Source: an uncultured Cytophagaceae bacterium
GTDB taxonomy: Bacteria; Bacteroidota; Bacteroidia; Cytophagales; Spirosomataceae
Assembly (NCBI GenBank): GCA_938008575.1
Contig: CALLKB010000079.1
Location: 1-6,069, forward strand
Reading direction: 5' to 3'
DNA length: 6,069 nucleotides
Both the position numbers and the translations under genes were made by a program. Shown one piece after another: positions 5,753 to 6,069 of the stretch. Within the stretch, counting starts at the first letter, position 1. Every line of letters starts with the position of its first letter. Under the pieces are notes generated by a model. The model was not told where the DNA came from. It did no database searches and worked only from the letters and a program-made list of their open reading frames with translations.

Positions 5753-6069
5753 ATGCAATTTAAAGCCGGTCCTTTACTTAGCCAAATCACCACGCCGGAG
5801 GATTTGCGCAAGTTGCCGAAATCAGACTTAACTCAAGTTTGTGCTGAATTGCGTCAATTTATCATTGACAACGTGTCGGTGAATGGTGGTCACTTTGGAG
5901 CCTCTTTAGGTGTCACTGAATTGACCGTAGCCTTGCATTATGTGTTTAACACGCCAGACGATCAATTGGTTTGGGACGTAGGGCATCAAGCCTATGGACA
6001 TAAAGTGTTAACGGGTCGTCGTGAAATTTTTCATACTAATCGATTGATTGGAGGTATTTCTGGCTTCCC
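5753..6069 (+). CDS. dxs: 1-deoxy-D-xylulose-5-phosphate synthase, N-terminal part (runs off right edge)
   Basis: The first 105 codons of DXS are present, beginning at ATG 5753 and cut by the window end. The cytoplasmic, thiamine-diphosphate-dependent enzyme condenses pyruvate with glyceraldehyde-3-phosphate. This is the entry step of the MEP isoprenoid pathway, and its product also feeds thiamine and pyridoxal synthesis in many bacteria. Visible family motifs are [19 protein letters not shown] (about 44-62, with the active-site H47) and [17 protein letters not shown] (74-90, with H78). The window ends in GGISGF, just before the expected continuation of the conserved region. About 105 of the usual 620-640 residues are seen. 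The start fits the family and a -7 box at 5713-5720. It is unrelated in function to the rhomboids upstream. Confidence 0.96.
   Translation, partial: MQFKAGPLLSQITTPEDLRKLPKSDLTQVCAELRQFIIDNVSVNGGHFGASLGVTELTVALHYVFNTPDDQLVWDVGHQAYGHKVLTGRREIFHTNRLIGGISGF

Overview
The window comes from a bacterium of the phylum Bacteroidota. Three intergenic regions carry a perfect TAnnTTTG box, the -7 promoter element typical of that phylum. Recognisable Shine-Dalgarno sequences are scarce, and the CysRS and DXS sequences have Bacteroidota-style segments (the acidic [10 protein letters not shown] stretch in Cys[11 protein letters not shown] and GHQAYGHK in DXS). A Cytophagales-like relative is my guess from overall feel only. 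The content is chromosomal and housekeeping. I see no mobile element, CRISPR array, tRNA or rRNA.

Left half, minus strand, in order of transcription: a GNAT-fold acyltransferase of unknown substrate (2462 to 1293), then 10 nt later a PfkB-family sugar/nucleoside kinase (1282 to 356). About 200 nt of intergenic DNA follows, then the start of asd, aspartate-semialdehyde dehydrogenase, which runs off the left edge. The intergenic DNA holds a strong minus-strand intrinsic terminator 27 nt before asd. It also holds a possible 14-codon lysine-rich leader peptide, and segments able to form mutually exclusive hairpins. Together these look like a transcription attenuator for an enzyme of lysine/threonine/methionine synthesis.

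Middle: a 142-bp divergent intergenic region (2463-2604) with a TAnnTTTG box on each strand, only 39 bp apart, plus a perfect 9-bp inverted repeat in the presumed cysS leader.

Right half, plus strand: cysS (cysteinyl-tRNA synthetase), then two different rhomboid intramembrane serine proteases packed with gaps of 4 nt and 1 nt, almost certainly one operon. dxs (1-deoxy-D-xylulose-5-phosphate synthase) follows with its own TAnnTTTG box and runs off the right edge.

The two rhomboids keep all catalytic residues but differ in architecture: the first has a long insertion before the catalytic helix and the second has a soluble C-terminal tail. The most interesting signals are the putative asd attenuator and the tandem rhomboid pair. 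The rest of the window is ordinary.
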